From the NCBI GenBank assembly GCA_937936045.1, contig CALGXC010000004.1:372001-436000 (forward strand): 64,000 nucleotides of DNA. Direction: 5' to 3'. Shown in pieces: positions 8,558 through 17,722 of the stretch. Source of the stretch: an uncultured Candidatus Saccharibacteria bacterium. Lineage in GTDB: Bacteria; Patescibacteriota; Saccharimonadia; Saccharimonadales; Saccharimonadaceae. A program made the position numbers and the translations under genes. Numbering within the stretch: the stretch's first letter is position 1; each line of letters begins with the position of its first letter. Under the pieces are notes generated by a model, which was given only the letters and a program-made list of their open reading frames with translations, was not told the DNA's origin and did no database searches.

Positions 8558-9030
8558 ATACTATCCACCTTCTTCTCTACTCCTGTTGAAAACTCTTTAT
8601 ATATAATGTTATATTTCACACAAGTTACCGCTACAACATCAGACACAGGACCGGACGCAGGCTTCGTGCAATCGCCGTCATCCACATTCGAAGCTTCATA
8701 CAATAACTCACCATTATTTCCGCCAGCCCAATCACTACGATTACACTTGATCATCTCCTTTTTCAGAGAATCACCTCCTACAATTGATGAAAAATCCTTA
8801 ATTAAATCAGCACAGGAAGGATACTCGTGACCGATAGAACTAACATTTTTATATTTATAATATCGTTCCAACCTCAAGGACAGTTCAGACACATCAGCCC
8901 TCTGCTCCTGATCTTTAGTTAGGTTCAAAAATCTTCCACCACCAACAAAGGCAATGCTAGCCAAAATTGCAACAACCACCACTACTATCGCTAATTCTAT
9001 TATCGTATAGCCACCCGTCCCACGATTCAT
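8545..9030 (-). CDS. Minor prepilin (type IV pilin-like)
   Basis: First gene of the minor pilin operon. MNRGTGG|YTIIELAIVVVVVAIL is a prepilin leader with Tyr at +1 and Glu at +5. The body has four cysteines (PSCADL, IKCNRS, GDCTKP, VTCVKY). I chose the ATG at 9030 rather than one 18 bases upstream because TACAAT (9037-9042) lies exactly six bases before it with no Shine-Dalgarno, the leaderless spacing seen throughout this window. Confidence 0.78.
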   Translation of the reverse strand: MNRGTGGYTIIELAIVVVVVAILASIAFVGGGRFLNLTKDQEQRADVSELSLRLERYYKYKNVSSIGHEYPSCADLIKDFSSIVGGDSLKKEMIKCNRSDWAGGNNGELLYEASNVDDGDCTKPASGPVSDVVAVTCVKYNIIYKEFSTGVEKKVDSIWRD

Positions 9031-9074
9031 ATCAATATTGTAGCGCAAATCTACAAAAAAGCATATGCTTATTA

Positions 9075-10097
9075 TCAGGAAAGTTCTAACGGCTCTTGCT
9101 CAATTTTTATACCGAACTTATCAAAGACAATTTGTACAATTTCCTCACGAATCGCCGCCAAATCATCATATCCCGTTGCCGAATCATTCACGAGCACCAA
9201 CGCGTTCTTCTCATAAACCCGCATACCGTGACTGCGATAACCCCTTAAGCCAGCCTTATCTATCAGCCAACCTGTCGGGATTTTATATCTCCCGTCAGAC
9301 ATTGCATAATTTGGAATGTCGCTATATTCTTTTTGCAATTCTTCCAATTTCCATTTTTCAACCAGCGCATTTTTGAAGAAAGAACCTGCACTTGGCAATT
9401 CCGCTGGATCTGGCAATTTTTCCGAACGAATATTAAGAACTGCCACACGAATCACTGACAAATTGACCTCACGAATATCATTCTCGTCAATATATCTCTG
9501 CAAAGAAGCGTAGTATGGCGGTTTCGGCTCTGATTTATTTAGTCGCAAAGTAATATTCATAATGCAATATCGCCCTTTTTCCTTGTCGCGAAAAATGCTG
9601 TTTCGATAAGAAAAGTCACATTCATCGGCAGAAATAGTTACGATTGTGTCAGTTTTTGAATCGTAAGCTTCCAGACTAATCAACGTGTCGGCAATTTCTT
9701 GACCGTACGCCCCAACGTTCTGGACCGGCGCAGCTCCAGCCGTTCCAGGAATTCCCGACATAGCCTCAATTCCCTGAAGTCCAAGCCCAATAGCCTTCTC
9801 AACAACCTCGTCCCAGACTTCGCCCGCACCAATTTTTACATCAGTTGTTTCGTCAGTTTCAGAGATAACCTCAAAACCTTTGATCTTATTCAACAGTACG
9901 ATTCCTTCAAAAACCTCGTCATGCGTAATCACATTACTGCCGCCACCCAGCACAAAAATCGGCAAATTTTCCTTTCGGGCATTACGATATAGCGACACAA
10001 CATCACCAGCAGAATCCGCCGTCGCCATATAGCGAGTCTCACCTCCCAATTTCATAGTTGTGTATTGCTTCAGTGATATATTAGTCATAACGTCCAT
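9075..10097 (-). CDS. murB: UDP-N-acetylenolpyruvoylglucosamine reductase
   Basis: FAD- and NADPH-dependent reduction of the MurA product to UDP-MurNAc in the cytoplasm. The FAD domain shows FVLGGGSNVI and GIPGTAGAAPVQNVGAYGQE, the YRNSIFR segment of type I MurB is present, and PSAGSFFKN carries the catalytic serine. Length 340 matches the E. coli type (342). The start has TATACT (10104-10109) six bases upstream and no ribosome binding site, so it is probably leaderless. It is separated from murA by the pilin operon. Confidence 0.95.
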   Translation of the reverse strand: MDVMTNISLKQYTTMKLGGETRYMATADSAGDVVSLYRNARKENLPIFVLGGGSNVITHDEVFEGIVLLNKIKGFEVISETDETTDVKIGAGEVWDEVVEKAIGLGLQGIEAMSGIPGTAGAAPVQNVGAYGQEIADTLISLEAYDSKTDTIVTISADECDFSYRNSIFRDKEKGRYCIMNITLRLNKSEPKPPYYASLQRYIDENDIREVNLSVIRVAVLNIRSEKLPDPAELPSAGSFFKNALVEKWKLEELQKEYSDIPNYAMSDGRYKIPTGWLIDKAGLRGYRSHGMRVYEKNALVLVNDSATGYDDLAAIREEIVQIVFDKFGIKIEQEPLELS

Positions 10098-10135
10098 GTG
10101 TATAGTATATCATTTTACTCAGCCGTCATCTATGA

Positions 10136-10141
10136 TATAAT
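10136..10141 (+). promoter_or_regulatory. tRNA-Arg(TCG) -10 box
   Basis: TATAAT ten bases upstream of the tRNA 5' end, divergent from the murB promoter at 10104-10109. Confidence 0.6.
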
Positions 10142-10151
10142 AACTTCATAC

Positions 10152-10228
10152 GCACCCGTAGCTCAGCGGATTAGAGTACTTGGCTTCGAACCAAGGGGTC
10201 GCAAGTTCGAATCTTGCCGGGTGTACCA
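10152..10228 (+). tRNA. tRNA-Arg (anticodon TCG)
   Basis: A full cloverleaf with acceptor stem GCACCCG paired with CGGGTGT (one G-T pair at the end), anticodon loop CTTCGAA (anticodon TCG), a GTTCGAATC T-arm and encoded CCA. It reads CGA and possibly other CGN codons. Confidence 0.95.
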
Positions 10229-10236
10229 AAATAGCT

Positions 10237-10258
10237 CGTCATTATGACGGGTTTTTAT
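10237..10258 (+). terminator. Terminator after tRNA-Arg(TCG)
   Basis: A small hairpin CGTCA-TTA-TGACG followed by GGGTTTTTATTT, just after the tRNA 3' end. The stem is only five base pairs, so moderate strength. Confidence 0.6.
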
Positions 10259-10295
10259 TTGTAATGACACTATAAAAACACTAGTCGAGCGGCTG

Positions 10296-12746
10296 CTAGC
10301 TATTCAGTGGCGGATTCTGAATTCCCGGCGTCATTTGCGCAGATTGCGAACCTAAAATTTGGCGAATTTGATCAGCGGTGATAATTGTAGTTGAGCCAGG
10401 TGCGACAGTTCCCGCCAGCATTTGCTTGGCGACGGTATTCTCGACAGCTCGCTGGACAACGCGGCGCATCGGACGAGCTCCCAATCTTGGATCATAGCCA
10501 GCCTCGACCAACAATTTCTTACCTTCTTCCTCGACCGCAACTTGAATTTTTTGCGGCGCCAAAGTCTTATTAACTCCCGCCAAAATCAAATCAACAACCT
10601 GCAGCAACTCCTCTTTTCCTAGCGGGCGGAACAGAACGATTTCATCAAAACGGTTCAAGAATTCTGGGCGGAATAAATTGGCGTTAATCAACTCGTTAAT
10701 AAATGTCTGCTCGAATTGTTCCAATTGATAGCCCCGCTCAATATATTCACGAATTCTATCCGCGCCAGCATTTGACGTCGCAATTACAATCGTATCGCGA
10801 AAACTAATTTCTCGGTTATTTTCGTCACGCAATATTCCCTCATCCAAAAGCTGCAGAAGCGTCGTCAAAACCTGAGGATGAGCCTTTTCAATTTCATCCA
10901 AAAGCACGACAGAGAATGGGCGCTTCTGAACTTGAGCAGTCAAGCTTCCCGGATCTCGCGCGCCATCCGCAATTAACCTAGCCACATCATCCGGCCTGAC
11001 AAATTCGTTCAAATCCAAGCGAATCATATTTCCTTCACCGCCAAAATAAACATCCGCCAAAGCTTTAGAAAGCTCCGTTTTACCAACACCAGTCGGACCA
11101 AGAAACAGGAACGCACCAATCGGTCGATTCTGATTTCTAACACCTGTGCGCGCGCGGCGAATAGCGTCAGAAACGACCGTCACGGCTCGCGTTTGATTGA
11201 TCATTCGCTGATGAATTAATGACTCCAAGTTTAACAATTTTTCCTTTTCGTCACTCAAAGATGCTACCGAAATTTTTATACCAAGAGTTTTTTCGATCGC
11301 GTCGTCCACAGACTGCGCGGTCACTAGCCCGCCACTCGCATAACTTGCTGCCGCTTCCAAAATTTTCAACGCCTTACCTGGCATTACTAAGTCCTGAACA
11401 TAACGATCGCCAACACGATACGCCTCCGCCAGTGCCTGATACATATATGTTACTTTGTGCTGAGCCTCAAATAAAACCAATTGATCACGCATAATTTTCA
11501 TAGTTTCGGGCTCATTTGACGGCTGAATTGCAATTGTATTCAAAGCGTGAGCAAGCTGCGGCTTAGTCTGGGAAATTTGCAAAAATCGCTGATCGTCCAT
11601 CGTTAAAATCGTCCTAAGTCTGCCCGCCTCCAGAATTGGCAATAACACATTACTCAGGTCAACCGAACCAACGCCTTCTTCGAAGAATAATTGCGCATTG
11701 TCCAGACATAAAATCACGTTTTTCGACAGAAAAGCTTCGTTCAAAATCATCGTAACCAGATTTTCCAATTCCCCGCGACCAGACGCCACGCTAATCAACG
11801 ACGACGCGTCAAGCATAAAAACCTGCTGATACATCAGAGAACCAGGAACGCCTCGATGCCCATCAATTAACATTTCCGCAAACGCCGACACGACGGTGCT
11901 TTTTCCCGCACCATCAGCACCAACCAGCGTAATATTCTGCCGCCCGCCAGAGCTAAACGTTTTAAGCATCTGTCCCAACGCCTCCTCATGCGCAGCCAAC
12001 TTAGTTGTAAACGCGCCGCCAGACACACTGACGCTAATATTCTGAGCAAATCGACTCAGCAGTGGCGTATAACCAAAAGACCAATCCCTAGCAATTCCGC
12101 CCGTATTTAGCGGCTTCTCTTTATACTGGTCAATCAGCGCCTTGATTCGCTCGTACCATCGAATAGTCTCCTCGATATCATGAAAATCGATCTTCATATT
12201 CGCCAGCAAAGAATCGTGCTGTGGCAATTGCTTTACTATCGCCGCCGCCAAAACTGCGCTAGTAATCTTCGGACTTTTCGTGCTCTGCCAGATTTCAATC
12301 GCCGCCTTCCAAATCTGCTCCGTTCGATCCGGATCGTCGACGGAAATATTGCGCAAGAAATTCGGCGTCAAACCCAGCCGCACTGCCAAAAATTGCCCGG
12401 CTCGTGTACCTGTAATCGCCTCAGCAATATCAATCGGCGTCGGTCTGCGCGGCAATTTGCCCAAGACGTCCGCCGCCATCACATCGTCAATTGTCTTAGG
12501 ATTTTTACTAATTTCTGCCGTCTTAAGATCTTTTTCCCACCAAATCGACACCATAATCATTGGACCACTCAGACCAAATAATAGCCAGCCAATCGCCCCA
12601 TGTTCAATCAACGACCACAAACCAAGTAGCACCATCATAATACCGACAGCTATCGCCACGATATGCCAAGCATTGCCAAACCTTACAGAGAATCGTGCCT
12701 TCTGAGCTCGCAAACTGTCGTAATTAAATCTCGGCTCTATTTCCAT
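10296..12746 (-). CDS. Membrane-anchored ClpC/ClpB-like double AAA+ ATPase
   Basis: An 816-residue protein with two membrane helices in the first 90 residues in place of the usual Clp N-domain, a segment of about 170 residues containing Clp-like helices, then two AAA+ modules. Module 1 has GADGAGKST (about residue 273) and a Walker B reading LDNAQ instead of DE. Module 2 has GPTGVGKTE (about 548), LLDEIEKAH, an arginine-finger region (FRPEFLNRFDE) and the ClpB C-terminal small domain (GARPMRRVVQRAVEN). I chose ATG 12746: GGGAG lies before it, and it overlaps the upstream small membrane gene by 10 bases. It probably remodels or extracts membrane or envelope proteins with that partner (inference). 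Confidence 0.85.
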   Translation of the reverse strand: MEIEPRFNYDSLRAQKARFSVRFGNAWHIVAIAVGIMMVLLGLWSLIEHGAIGWLLFGLSGPMIMVSIWWEKDLKTAEISKNPKTIDDVMAADVLGKLPRRPTPIDIAEAITGTRAGQFLAVRLGLTPNFLRNISVDDPDRTEQIWKAAIEIWQSTKSPKITSAVLAAAIVKQLPQHDSLLANMKIDFHDIEETIRWYERIKALIDQYKEKPLNTGGIARDWSFGYTPLLSRFAQNISVSVSGGAFTTKLAAHEEALGQMLKTFSSGGRQNITLVGADGAGKSTVVSAFAEMLIDGHRGVPGSLMYQQVFMLDASSLISVASGRGELENLVTMILNEAFLSKNVILCLDNAQLFFEEGVGSVDLSNVLLPILEAGRLRTILTMDDQRFLQISQTKPQLAHALNTIAIQPSNEPETMKIMRDQLVLFEAQHKVTYMYQALAEAYRVGDRYVQDLVMPGKALKILEAAASYASGGLVTAQSVDDAIEKTLGIKISVASLSDEKEKLLNLESLIHQRMINQTRAVTVVSDAIRRARTGVRNQNRPIGAFLFLGPTGVGKTELSKALADVYFGGEGNMIRLDLNEFVRPDDVARLIADGARDPGSLTAQVQKRPFSVVLLDEIEKAHPQVLTTLLQLLDEGILRDENNREISFRDTIVIATSNAGADRIREYIERGYQLEQFEQTFINELINANLFRPEFLNRFDEIVLFRPLGKEELLQVVDLILAGVNKTLAPQKIQVAVEEEGKKLLVEAGYDPRLGARPMRRVVQRAVENTVAKQMLAGTVAPGSTTIITADQIRQILGSQSAQMTPGIQNPPLNS

Positions 12747-13117
12747 ACAGAAACTCCCATTTGCCATAAAATAATTCCAATAAACGGCATCAGCGGTAGC
12801 GCCAGCCACATAATAATTCCTACAATCATCCACAAAAATCGTAGCAATATCATCAATATCCCGACAATTATCACCATGGAGCGCACCACCGCGCCGATTA
12901 CTCGCGAGAACATTTTGTCAAAAAACGCAGATAGCTGCACGGACAAGTCGCCGCCAACCGGAGCGGCTGAAATCTGACGAAACGGATTGAATAAGGTTTT
13001 CAAAAGTAGCCCGACTGAGAAAAAATCCGCGGTTCGTAAAACCCCCAGAAAACTTTGTCGGATATATTGCAACAAGCCATTGCCATACCACCACTGAAAG
13101 ATACCCACCAAAAACAT
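12737..13117 (-). CDS. Small polytopic membrane protein, partner of ClpC-like ATPase
   Basis: About 126 residues with a hydrophobic N-terminus and two or three membrane helices in the C-terminal half (VRSMVIIVGILMILLRFLW, MWLALPLMPFIGIILW). No known domain recognised. The start at 13117 has TACAAT (13124-13129) six bases upstream, again leaderless; a longer reading from 13168 would cross the divergent murT promoter. The stop lies inside the start region of the Clp-like gene, which argues for coupled translation and a shared membrane complex. Confidence 0.7.
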   Translation of the reverse strand: MFLVGIFQWWYGNGLLQYIRQSFLGVLRTADFFSVGLLLKTLFNPFRQISAAPVGGDLSVQLSAFFDKMFSRVIGAVVRSMVIIVGILMILLRFLWMIVGIIMWLALPLMPFIGIILWQMGVSVWK

Positions 13118-13161
13118 ATTGATATTGTAGCACATCGGCCCGGCAGAGTATAATAGACAAT

Positions 13162-14424
13162 ATGGCAAGACAGATGATTAGTACTATTATTGGCAAAAGC
13201 GTCAAGAAAGTCGCTAAATTACGCGGTGGCGGCTCAGCCTTGCCGGGTTTGGTGATTGAAAAAATTGACCCAAAATTTATTCAGAGAACGTTGGCAGATT
13301 TGCCGCAAGGCGTAGTGATTATCAGCGGAACGAATGGAAAAACGACGACGACAAAAATTGTCGTAGAACTATTGGAATCGGTCAGATTGAAAGTCTTCAC
13401 AAATCGCACTGGTAGTAATTTTTCCCGAGGCGTGGCAGCAGCACTACTTGATGAGGTCAATATCCGCGGCAAGCTGGACGCTGACATCGCAGTTCTGGAA
13501 CTGGACGAGGCTTGGGCGGTTAAATTCGTGCAGATTGTTCGTCCGCGCTTTTCCCTGCTTCTGAATGTTATGCGCGATCAATTGGACAGATTTGGAGAAA
13601 TTGACAATACAGCCGCATTGCTTCAAAAAATAGCTGAAGCCACCAGCGACACTGTCGTTCTCAACCGCGACGATCCACGGATTTTTAAGATTAGCGAACA
13701 TATTCAGGCTAAAAAAGCTTTCTTCGGTACAACCAGCAAATTACTTCAATTGATGCCAACGGACGACACTCTAAAATACGGAACCGCCGTCGCAAATCAA
13801 AGCGTGGCGGCTGATGTTTTATTGAAAAAAATTAACGCTCAACAGGCGACTTTTCAAATTAACAATAAAGAAATTGACGTAGATCTGCAACTCACTGGAG
13901 TCTATAATCTCCTCAATGCGGGGGCAGCGGTTGCTCTGGCTCGACAAATCGCGGGACCGGAAATTACCGATACAATTTTATCTGCGCTGGAGAGCATAAA
14001 GCCGGCGTTTGGTCGTGGCGAAACGATTTACCTGAACGGCACGCCAATTGAGCTTATTTTGGTGAAAAATCCGAGCGGCTTTCGGTTGGCACTTCTGTCA
14101 TTCGCCAAAAACAATAACACTACGATGATCGCTGTTAATGACAATTACGCCGACGGACGAGATGTAAGTTGGTTCTGGGACGTCGATTTTTCGCTATTAA
14201 AAAACGTAGCAATGATCAGCGGCGCGCGCGCTTACGATATGGCTTTGCGACTTCAATATGACGACATTTCAATTGGGAAAATCGACACCAATATTTCGAA
14301 AGCCCTGGAAGATTTCATCAATACTAATCCCGATGAGCCAAAACAGATTTTTTGTAGCTACACGGCCATGACAGCGATTCGTCGCTTGCTGAGCGAAAAA
14401 ACCGACGTGGAGGAAATATCATAA
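13162..14424 (+). CDS. murT: Lipid II isoglutaminyl synthase, Mur-ligase subunit MurT
   Basis: With GatD it amidates the alpha-carboxyl of D-Glu in lipid II at the membrane inner face. The Mur-ligase P-loop GTNGKTTT is at residues 56-63, followed by the NRTGSNFSRG and LNVMRDQLDRFGE segments of MurT and a DUF1727-type C-terminal domain with the RDVSWFWDVDF active region. The four-cysteine zinc ribbon usual in MurT is absent: the only cysteine is near the C-terminus. TATAAT (13149-13154) is seven bases before ATG. Its stop overlaps the gatD start by one base. Confidence 0.93.
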   Translation: MARQMISTIIGKSVKKVAKLRGGGSALPGLVIEKIDPKFIQRTLADLPQGVVIISGTNGKTTTTKIVVELLESVRLKVFTNRTGSNFSRGVAAALLDEVNIRGKLDADIAVLELDEAWAVKFVQIVRPRFSLLLNVMRDQLDRFGEIDNTAALLQKIAEATSDTVVLNRDDPRIFKISEHIQAKKAFFGTTSKLLQLMPTDDTLKYGTAVANQSVAADVLLKKINAQQATFQINNKEIDVDLQLTGVYNLLNAGAAVALARQIAGPEITDTILSALESIKPAFGRGETIYLNGTPIELILVKNPSGFRLALLSFAKNNNTTMIAVNDNYADGRDVSWFWDVDFSLLKNVAMISGARAYDMALRLQYDDISIGKIDTNISKALEDFINTNPDEPKQIFCSYTAMTAIRRLLSEKTDVEEIS

Positions 14425-15146
14425 TGAAAATAACAATTGCGCAACTTTATCCGCGAGATATGAATCTTTATGGCGACTGGGGCAACACGCTAGTCCTAAA
14501 AAAACGTCTAGAGCGACGCGGCTTCGATGTTGAGATTATCGATCACAATCCAGGCGATTCAACGGATTTTTCTAAAATTGATATTTTTGTTGGCGGCGGC
14601 GGACAAGATTCTGGACAGACGATTATCCAAAACGACCTTCTGGCGCGAGCTGATGAACTACGACAATTAGCAAAAGACGGCGTGCCGATGTTGATGATTT
14701 GCGGAATGTATCAATTATTTGGTCGATTTTTCCGAACACTCAAGGGCGAGGAAATTGTTGGCGCTAACATTTTGCCAATTGAAACGATTGCTGGCGACGA
14801 GCGGATGATCGGTAACATTGTCATCAAAAGCCAGGAATTTGGCGATATCGTTGGCTATGAAAATCACAGCGGACAAACTTTCTTAGATAAGACAGCCAAA
14901 CCTCTTGGGCAAGTTATTAAAGGCGCCGGCAATAATATGATCGACGCAAACGAAGGTGTTCGCTATAACAACGTCATTGCCACTTACCTTCATGGCCCGA
15001 TTCTACCTAAAAACCCACAGATTGCAGACTTTCTTATTGGCGAAGCACTAGAGCGACGCGGCGTAAGCGCGGATTCGGGGCTGGGAAAAATTGACGATAC
15101 TTTAGCGAATAAAGCGAGAGAGATAGCGTTAAAATTATCCAGATAA
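14424..15146 (+). CDS. gatD: Lipid II isoglutaminyl synthase, glutamine amidotransferase subunit GatD
   Basis: Class I (CobB/CobQ-type) glutaminase that supplies ammonia to MurT. The nucleophile is Cys93 in LMICGMYQLFG and the catalytic His is at 190 in ATYLHGPILPKNP, both with the usual surroundings. Length 240 is normal. The gene overlaps murT by one base (TAATG), the standard murT-gatD pairing. Amidated peptidoglycan is typical of Gram-positive-type walls. Confidence 0.94.
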   Translation: MKITIAQLYPRDMNLYGDWGNTLVLKKRLERRGFDVEIIDHNPGDSTDFSKIDIFVGGGGQDSGQTIIQNDLLARADELRQLAKDGVPMLMICGMYQLFGRFFRTLKGEEIVGANILPIETIAGDERMIGNIVIKSQEFGDIVGYENHSGQTFLDKTAKPLGQVIKGAGNNMIDANEGVRYNNVIATYLHGPILPKNPQIADFLIGEALERRGVSADSGLGKIDDTLANKAREIALKLSR

Positions 15147-15149
15147 TTC

Positions 15150-16661
15150 ATGAAAAAAATCCGTATATATCTTAAAAAGCTATATGCATTTATTTATAAA
15201 ATGCCCGATTGGATTTGGCTAATTCCAATCTTAATCTTAGCCATCAACGTTCGACTTACCTATTTAACAAAAGCCGATATTTGGCACGATGAAGGGTATA
15301 CGGCAGCCATCATTCAGCAGCCAATCAGAGAAATTATTACCATCACAACCACAGATGTTCACCCGCCGCTTTATTACGTTATTATGCACGTTTGGCAATC
15401 GATTTTCGGCAATTCCGTAGCTTCGCTCAGAGGATTTAGCGTTACGTGCGGAGTTCTGACGATTGCCCTATTGTTTCTATTACTCCAAAAACTTTTCTCT
15501 AAAAGAATCGCCGTATTTGGAAGTTTTTTAGCAGCGCTAGGACCATTCTTAATCCGCTATAGCAATGAAGCTCGAATGTATGCACTGGCGGCATTTTTGG
15601 CCGTAGCAATGACATACGCATTCGTCGTGGCGGTCGAGCGCAAAAATAAGAAGTTCTGGTGGACACTATACGGAATTTTAGTGACACTCGGCCTTTATAC
15701 GCAATATTTCCTAGCATTAATACTGCCCGCACATTTCGTATACATTTGGCTAAAACTTGGCGGAAATCGCACTGCCATAAAAAATATATTTAAGGACAAA
15801 AACGTTTGGCTTGCCGCAGGAACATGCTTTTTGCTATTCCTCCCCTGGCTACCAGTTATGACCTCCCAAACCAGCCGAGTAAGTGGCGGCTTCTGGATCC
15901 CCGAAGTCACTAAATTTACCATCCCAACAACACTATCAATGTTCTTAACTTACGACGACAGGATTGTCCGCTATTTTGGATTGCTACTGCCGCCAATTAT
16001 AGTCGTAATTTCATTCATTCTAGCCAAAAAACGCCCAAAATATCAAGCAGCAATTTGGATTTTAACAATTTGGTTACTGCTACCGATGATCATCGTTTAC
16101 ACACTCAGCCAGGGTCGACCAGTTTACTTAGACCGCTACTTCACTTATTCAGCGCCAGCGTTTTACGGCTTGATTGCAATATTCATCGGGCTTATTTTTT
16201 CTAATAAAAAATGGTGGCCTATTGGAATATCTATTGTCCTGACATTATTTATCGGTCATTATATGTGGCATATCGGCGGTAAAAACATTGCAGAATCATC
16301 CTGGAACAACACCAATACGGCCATGAATCACATAAACGAAAATATCCAGAGCAGTGATGCTATTATTTCTGGCGAGATCTACACTTATTTTCACACCTCC
16401 TATCACAACCGCACAAATAAAGAGATTATTCTCCTGAAGCCAAAAGAAGAGCTAGGCTGGGTTGGCGAATGGGGATTAATTAAAAAATTGAATACTCCAG
16501 AAATTAGTTCTTTAGAGTCAGTAAAATCTCCAAGAATCTGGCTTATTCTTCGCGAAAAAACATATGACGAATATAAAAAACAAGTTCCGCTCTATTGGCA
16601 ATTAAAGCAAGAATTCCATGATGGCGACTTGATTATTGGACTATACGAAAATAAAAAATAA
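15150..16661 (+). CDS. GT-C family glycosyltransferase (GT39/ArnT-like), integral membrane
   Basis: A 503-residue protein with about ten to twelve membrane helices and a C-terminal soluble part. The first extracytoplasmic loop has the acidic motif in IWHDEGYTAA, and the next carries DVHPPLYYVIMHVW, both typical of polyprenyl-phosphate-sugar-dependent PMT/ArnT enzymes. It starts three bases after gatD, so it shares that operon and may glycosylate envelope polymers or surface proteins. Donor and acceptor cannot be told from sequence. Confidence 0.8.
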   Translation: MKKIRIYLKKLYAFIYKMPDWIWLIPILILAINVRLTYLTKADIWHDEGYTAAIIQQPIREIITITTTDVHPPLYYVIMHVWQSIFGNSVASLRGFSVTCGVLTIALLFLLLQKLFSKRIAVFGSFLAALGPFLIRYSNEARMYALAAFLAVAMTYAFVVAVERKNKKFWWTLYGILVTLGLYTQYFLALILPAHFVYIWLKLGGNRTAIKNIFKDKNVWLAAGTCFLLFLPWLPVMTSQTSRVSGGFWIPEVTKFTIPTTLSMFLTYDDRIVRYFGLLLPPIIVVISFILAKKRPKYQAAIWILTIWLLLPMIIVYTLSQGRPVYLDRYFTYSAPAFYGLIAIFIGLIFSNKKWWPIGISIVLTLFIGHYMWHIGGKNIAESSWNNTNTAMNHINENIQSSDAIISGEIYTYFHTSYHNRTNKEIILLKPKEELGWVGEWGLIKKLNTPEISSLESVKSPRIWLILREKTYDEYKKQVPLYWQLKQEFHDGDLIIGLYENKK

Positions 16662-16683
16662 CTGGTTAAATGCCAGTTATTTT
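16656..16683 (+). terminator. Terminator of the murT-gatD-GT operon
   Basis: The hairpin AAATAACTGG...CCAGTTATTT overlaps the glycosyltransferase stop codon and is followed by TTTTAAT. A 10-bp perfect stem with a 7-base loop. Confidence 0.85.
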
Positions 16684-16704
16684 AATACATTGAACGATCT
16701 CAAT

Positions 16705-16781
16705 TGGTCGGGGTGAAAGGACTCGAACCTTCGACCTCACGGTCCCAAACCGCGCGCGCTAGCCAACTGCGCCACACCCCG
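16705..16781 (-). tRNA. tRNA-Pro (anticodon TGG)
   Basis: The reverse strand forms a cloverleaf with acceptor stem CGGGGTG paired with CACCCCG, anticodon loop TTTGGGA (anticodon TGG), a GTTCGAGTC T-arm and encoded CCA. Reads all CCN codons. Confidence 0.95.
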
Positions 16782-16924
16782 AAGATATCTCTATCATTCG
16801 CTCTGATCTATCTTAACATATATCGCTGAATAAGTACAGAATAAATTTGCAAACAAACTTTTATACTTCGTGAAGCAATAAAAATAACTTGGCAAGTAGC
16901 TTACTTCAGGATAAGATATATTGT

Positions 16925-17599
16925 ATGAATTACACAAAACCGTATACACCTCCAACTCTAACCGTGGATGCAGTAATTTTTCAAGTAAACAACAATACCC
17001 TGGAAGTGCTATTATTAAAACGACCGAATGAACCTTTTAAAGGAGAATGGGCCCTCCCTGGAGGGTATAACGCCAAGGGCGAGACAACTACAGACGCGCT
17101 CGAACGTGTAGTTTTCCAAAAGACAGGCGTAAAAATTAAAGACGACCTACGATATGTTGAACAGCTTTACACTTTCGATACGATTAATCGTGATCCACGA
17201 GGACATGCAGTATCTGTAACCTACATGGGCTGTGGACGCAATATTACGTACAATGAAGATTTAGAAGTGGTATTTTTTGACGTAAATAAAATACCAAAAC
17301 TAGCATACGATCACGCCAACATCATTAAATACGCCAAAGAACGCCTAATTGCCAAAATGACATACACCAATTCGGCATTTGCTTTTCTGGATCGAAGATT
17401 TACCTTAACACAACTGCAAACAGTTTACGAGATAGTTTTTGGTCGTGAATTTGACAAGCGTAATTTTCGAAAAAAATTCCTCAGCTTAAACTTAATTCAT
17501 GAAACTAATGAGTTGTGGCGAGACGGCGCACATCGTCCAGCAAAATTATATGAGTTCAATTCAAGCAAGCTCGAGAATTTAGATCGTAGTTTAGACTAA
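16925..17599 (+). CDS. nrtR: NrtR-like transcriptional regulator of NAD metabolism (Nudix + winged helix)
   Basis: Residues about 10-140 form a Nudix domain whose catalytic box is degraded: GGYNAKGETTTDALERVVFQ, where RE is replaced by RV and the EE pair by QK, so hydrolysis is unlikely. Residues about 150-220 are a winged helix (TLTQLQTVYEIVFGREFDKRNFRKKF), as in NrtR, which senses ADP-ribose or related nucleotides. It sits immediately upstream of pncA and pncB, the classical NrtR targets. The start with TAAGAT seven bases upstream is likely leaderless. Confidence 0.85.
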   Translation: MNYTKPYTPPTLTVDAVIFQVNNNTLEVLLLKRPNEPFKGEWALPGGYNAKGETTTDALERVVFQKTGVKIKDDLRYVEQLYTFDTINRDPRGHAVSVTYMGCGRNITYNEDLEVVFFDVNKIPKLAYDHANIIKYAKERLIAKMTYTNSAFAFLDRRFTLTQLQTVYEIVFGREFDKRNFRKKFLSLNLIHETNELWRDGAHRPAKLYEFNSSKLENLDRSLD

Positions 17600-17620
17600 T
17601 CTCCCTGTAAAAATCTAGAA

Positions 17621-17675
17621 AATTTATATTTTTTATAAATTAGTTTTGACAATACAATAACTGGCTATTAGACTA
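17621..17675. promoter_or_regulatory. pncA promoter region with candidate NrtR operator
   Basis: The promoter has -35 TTGACA (17646-17651), a 17-base spacer and -10 TAGACT (17669-17674). Just upstream lies a perfect AT-only palindrome AATTTATA-TTTTT-TATAAATT (17621-17641), and the -10 lies within CTAT-N8-ATAG (17665-17680). Either could be an NrtR site; there is no experimental support in the sequence. Confidence 0.45.
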
Positions 17676-17722
17676 GATAGTAAGTGTAAACTATACATTA
17701 AGTAAGGAGGATTTTTAATATC

